Shown here: positions 61,207 to 64,000 of the stretch, piece after piece
Layout of the letters: the number at the start of each line of letters is the position of its first letter
How positions within the stretch are numbered: the stretch's first letter is position 1
Assembly: GCA_903863935.1 (NCBI GenBank)
Contig: CAIPDV010000008.1
Span: 1-64,000, forward strand
Reading direction: 5' to 3'
DNA: 64,000 nucleotides
Source: an uncultured Bacteroidota bacterium
GTDB lineage: Bacteria; Bacteroidota; Bacteroidia; JABEUT01
The notes under the pieces: generated by a model
The model's input: only the letters and a program-made list of their open reading frames with translations
The model's database searches: none
Told to the model about the DNA's origin: nothing
Program-made: the position numbers and the translations under genes

Positions 61207-64000
61207 ATGAAAAGTGAAAAAATAGTAAATAAAATTACTGCTGCATTATTTGTTGTTTCATTACTCGTTTCCGGAGTTGCCCATTCGCAAGGCAGTAACT
61301 GGATACAGAGCGGAGGTGGTCAGAAGCCTGATGAAGCCTATGAAATTTCGACAGATGACAGCAGCAACACATACACCACGGGGTATTTTACGGGCATTGC
61401 AACATTCGGAACAATATCGGTAAGTACGGTAGGTGTTTCCGATATTTTTATTGCTAAGACGGATGCCAACGGTAAATATAAATGGGTTCAAAAAGCAGGT
61501 GGTTATGGCTCGGACAGAGGGCTGGCCATTAAAACAGATTCAAAAGGCAATAGCTATATTACAGGGTGGTATTACGGTTCGGCAACTTTCGGAACCTATA
61601 CGGTTACCAGTGTTGGTATGCAAGATGTGTTTGTTGCCAAGTACGACAGGAATGGCAACTGCAAATGGGTTGTTAGTGCCGGTGGAAGGGAAGGCGACAT
61701 AGGGAATGATATTACTATTGACAACAGCGGGAATGTATTAGTTACCGGAGAGTTTATGGATACCGTTCATTTCGGGGCGTATACACTCAGTGCCACGGCT
61801 GGACATATAAATGTATTTTCAGCCAAGTTAGATTCGGCAAATGGTAATTTTCTTTGGGCTAAAGCGGGCACAGGCCCGCACACCGATAGGGGGTTGGGGG
61901 TAGCCTGCGATCCGGCAGGAAATGTATACGTAGCGGGTTCTTATTCCGACACGATAACTTTTGATACGGTAAGGTTGGGTAACATATATAATGCCATTTT
62001 CCTCATAAAATATAACAGTGCCGGTAAGGAACAATGGTTTACCAAAGCGGCAGGTTCAATTTATGGAATATCCAATGCAATTGCAGTTGATAAAAATTCG
62101 AATGTTTATTTAACCGGAGATTTTCAAGGGGTTCTGACGTTCTTCTGGAAGAGCCATACAACAACGCTATCGAACCCTTATGCTAATGATATTTTTATTG
62201 TGAAATATGATAACAATGCAAATCTTGTATGGGATGTAGCCGATGGTTCCAGCAATGCAGTCACTTCCCGTAATATCGCCCTTGATACGGCCGGAAATGC
62301 ATATATAATTGGTAATTTTGATTGTAAAATGAACGGATATGCCGACCAATATGGTCAAGGGACATTCAATACAGTTGGGTTTTGGGATATATTTATTTCA
62401 GAATACAGCACCGTAAACAGCAGTTGGAAATGGAGCCGGCAAATTGGAGGCGATAAAAACAACTATGGCAACGGAATAGCCCTGAACAAGGCCGGAAACA
62501 TATATACGGCCGGAAGTTTTGATACCAATGTTACAATGACCGCAGGACTAAATTATATTGGTTATGCATATTATACTTATGCATGCAATCCAGCCTATTG
62601 TTCTGACCCTTACTACGGTGAATTTGCAACCCTTAATACAGCAGGAAACCTTGATGTATTTATTGCAGAGCCAATTGACTTAAACCGTCAAACTTACGAT
62701 TACTACACCCGGACAGGATTGGGCTGCGCTAAGCCGTATGAAGGTGTTTGCATTGCCGGAAACCTTGGTAGGTGTCAGGATACTGCCCAATTTTGCGTTG
62801 CCGGAAGTTTGAATGCTATTTCTAATACATGCCCCGGATATTATGGAGCCGGACCCATATTTGATTACAAGTGGTCTACAGGTTCAACTTCCAGCTATAC
62901 CAGTGTTTTTACTCAAGGCTGGTATTCTGTTACACAGACATCCAGAGATGGTTGCTTTAAAAGTTCCGATAGCATATACGTTATCCTTCATCCCTTGCCG
63001 GCCAAGCCAACCATATCAGATAATGTCGTAATTAATACAAATGCAATTGACCCCAAGCCAATTGAATTATGCCGCGATTCAATTATTCTTACTGCAGGTA
63101 ATTTTGGCTCGAATACTTATTACTGGACTGATACATTGCGGACATTTTATACACATTCCACAACACTTACAATACATGCTCCGGATAGTAACTATTTTGT
63201 TTTTGTAGTAATTGATTCGTTTGGATGTGAAATGACAAATAAGGTGAAAGTTGTTCTGGATAGTGTTATTCCTCCTATTATTCCAAAACTATATTGTGCG
63301 GAAGATCCCTTAGACCATGATACTGTTACGCTCTGCCAGGGGAAATATTTTCAGATGTTAGCGTACGATAGTATTACTAACCCTAACCATATATATTATT
63401 TATGTATTCCTCCTTATGATAAAACGACTATTAACTGGAAAGTTACGCCATCAACAATATTGTATGGAACACCAATCGATTGTCATCACTCTTCCTCCGA
63501 TGACAATTATTTTTATCCGGCAGATTCGGGTTGGTATAATATAACCGCAACCATCATCAGGGTAAATAAATGCGATACAGACATTAAAATTGTGAGCGAT
63601 TCCATTTATGTGAGACTTCATCCTAACCCTATTATTAATTTAACCATTTCAGGGAATAGATTTGTTTGCCCCGGGGGATTAGATTCTACCTTATTGGTCG
63701 CAACCTGTAATTACCCTTTTAAATGGTCAACCGGAAGCACAAAAGATAGTATTTGGGGTAAGGTTGGTTCATATTTTGTTCATTGCTCAGTAACTAATTC
63801 CTTTGGATGTACAAGTTCTAAAGAAGTTTCCCTTGTAATTGAAGATACTCCTCAGCCAAACGTCACCATGTTTCCATGGACAGGCTTGATATGTCCGAAT
63901 GATTCGGTTCATTTGTTTTGTTCCGGTGCAGGTACGTTCCAGTGGATGGGGCCTTACGGGCCGATTCCCGGCAACATAAATAATATTTATGTGAATATTC
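61207..64000 (+). CDS. Large secreted SBBP-repeat protein (partial, runs off window)
   Basis: The frame is open for over 930 codons with no stop to the window edge. Signal peptide MKSEKIVNKITAALFVVSLL to AHSQ. Residues about 30-490 hold some seven SBBP-type propeller repeats (AYEISTDDSSNTYTTGYF, GLAIKTDSKGNSYITGWY, DITIDNSGNVLVTGEF, GVACDPAGNVYVAGSY, AIAVDKNSNVYLTGDF, NIALDTAGNAYIIGNF, GIALNKAGNIYTAGSF). Cys-bearing Ig-like modules with DYKWSTGSTSS and FKWSTGSTKD cores follow. A T9SS sorting domain is expected beyond the window, as in similar proteins, but is not seen. Likely cell-surface or adhesin-like. Confidence 0.88.
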   Translation, partial: MKSEKIVNKITAALFVVSLLVSGVAHSQGSNWIQSGGGQKPDEAYEISTDDSSNTYTTGYFTGIATFGTISVSTVGVSDIFIAKTDANGKYKWVQKAGGYGSDRGLAIKTDSKGNSYITGWYYGSATFGTYTVTSVGMQDVFVAKYDRNGNCKWVVSAGGREGDIGNDITIDNSGNVLVTGEFMDTVHFGAYTLSATAGHINVFSAKLDSANGNFLWAKAGTGPHTDRGLGVACDPAGNVYVAGSYSDTITFDTVRLGNIYNAIFLIKYNSAGKEQWFTKAAGSIYGISNAIAVDKNSNVYLTGDFQGVLTFFWKSHTTTLSNPYANDIFIVKYDNNANLVWDVADGSSNAVTSRNIALDTAGNAYIIGNFDCKMNGYADQYGQGTFNTVGFWDIFISEYSTVNSSWKWSRQIGGDKNNYGNGIALNKAGNIYTAGSFDTNVTMTAGLNYIGYAYYTYACNPAYCSDPYYGEFATLNTAGNLDVFIAEPIDLNRQTYDYYTRTGLGCAKPYEGVCIAGNLGRCQDTAQFCVAGSLNAISNTCPGYYGAGPIFDYKWSTGSTSSYTSVFTQGWYSVTQTSRDGCFKSSDSIYVILHPLPAKPTISDNVVINTNAIDPKPIELCRDSIILTAGNFGSNTYYWTDTLRTFYTHSTTLTIHAPDSNYFVFVVIDSFGCEMTNKVKVVLDSVIPPIIPKLYCAEDPLDHDTVTLCQGKYFQMLAYDSITNPNHIYYLCIPPYDKTTINWKVTPSTILYGTPIDCHHSSSDDNYFYPADSGWYNITATIIRVNKCDTDIKIVSDSIYVRLHPNPIINLTISGNRFVCPGGLDSTLLVATCNYPFKWSTGSTKDSIWGKVGSYFVHCSVTNSFGCTSSKEVSLVIEDTPQPNVTMFPWTGLICPNDSVHLFCSGAGTFQWMGPYGPIPGNINNIYVNI

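Noticed and set aside
1-64000. Search for rRNA, tRNA and transposase genes
   Set aside because: No cloverleaf with a T-loop GTTCRA context, no rRNA sequence and no transposase or integrase motif was recognised, despite the many repeats.

Overview
The window is AT-rich chromosomal DNA of a Bacteroidota bacterium. The evidence is nine proteins ending in a type IX secretion (T9SS) type A sorting domain, SprB repeats, a SusC/FecA-type TonB receptor with a carboxypeptidase-regulatory-like N-terminus, promoter boxes of the Bacteroidota form TAnnTTTG, start codons without Shine-Dalgarno sequences, and a continuous rpsL-rpsG-fusA-rpsJ ribosomal order without tuf. The order or family cannot be fixed from this window; a Chitinophagales- or Sphingobacteriales-like lineage is a guess.

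Layout. 1-28.2 kb is accessory: an extradiol dioxygenase (ygiD-like), a run of large secreted T9SS proteins (GloVer/SprB, M43 metalloprotease, galactose-oxidase-like kelch propellers, nidogen-like), a lipoprotein, a TonB receptor, an NHL propeller, a DUF433/DUF5615 toxin-antitoxin pair and a P-loop/membrane-protein pair. 28.4-44.2 kb is a long ribosomal cluster (str + S10 + spc: rpsL to rpmJ, with secY, map and infA), closed by a strong terminator. 44.3-48.1 kb is an interruption carrying two more T9SS genes and a 166-bp nested palindrome. 48.1-51.3 kb is the alpha segment (rpsM, rpsK, rpsD, rpoA, rplQ) with its own promoter box. 51.3-60.2 kb holds four class III adenylate cyclases with near-identical catalytic domains but different N-terminal sensors, plus an aldonolactone-oxidase-like flavoprotein. 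60.2-64 kb has a putative outer-membrane protein and a very large SBBP-type secreted protein running off the window.

The genes form two functional blocks: housekeeping translation and secretion (ribosome, SecY, Map, IF-1, RNA polymerase alpha), and a secreted surface proteome exported through Sec and then probably T9SS. The four cyclases imply cAMP signalling with periplasmic TPR or membrane-embedded inputs.

The most unusual feature is a dense population of short palindromic or low-complexity dispersed elements. Some sit directly on stop codons inside the ribosomal operon. Others are read in frame inside two particular loops of the T9SS sorting domain, and one copy supplies part of a signal peptide. 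No transposase is present, so their mobility, if any, would have to be in trans. Promoter and repeat calls are by eye; similarity searches and transcript data were not available.
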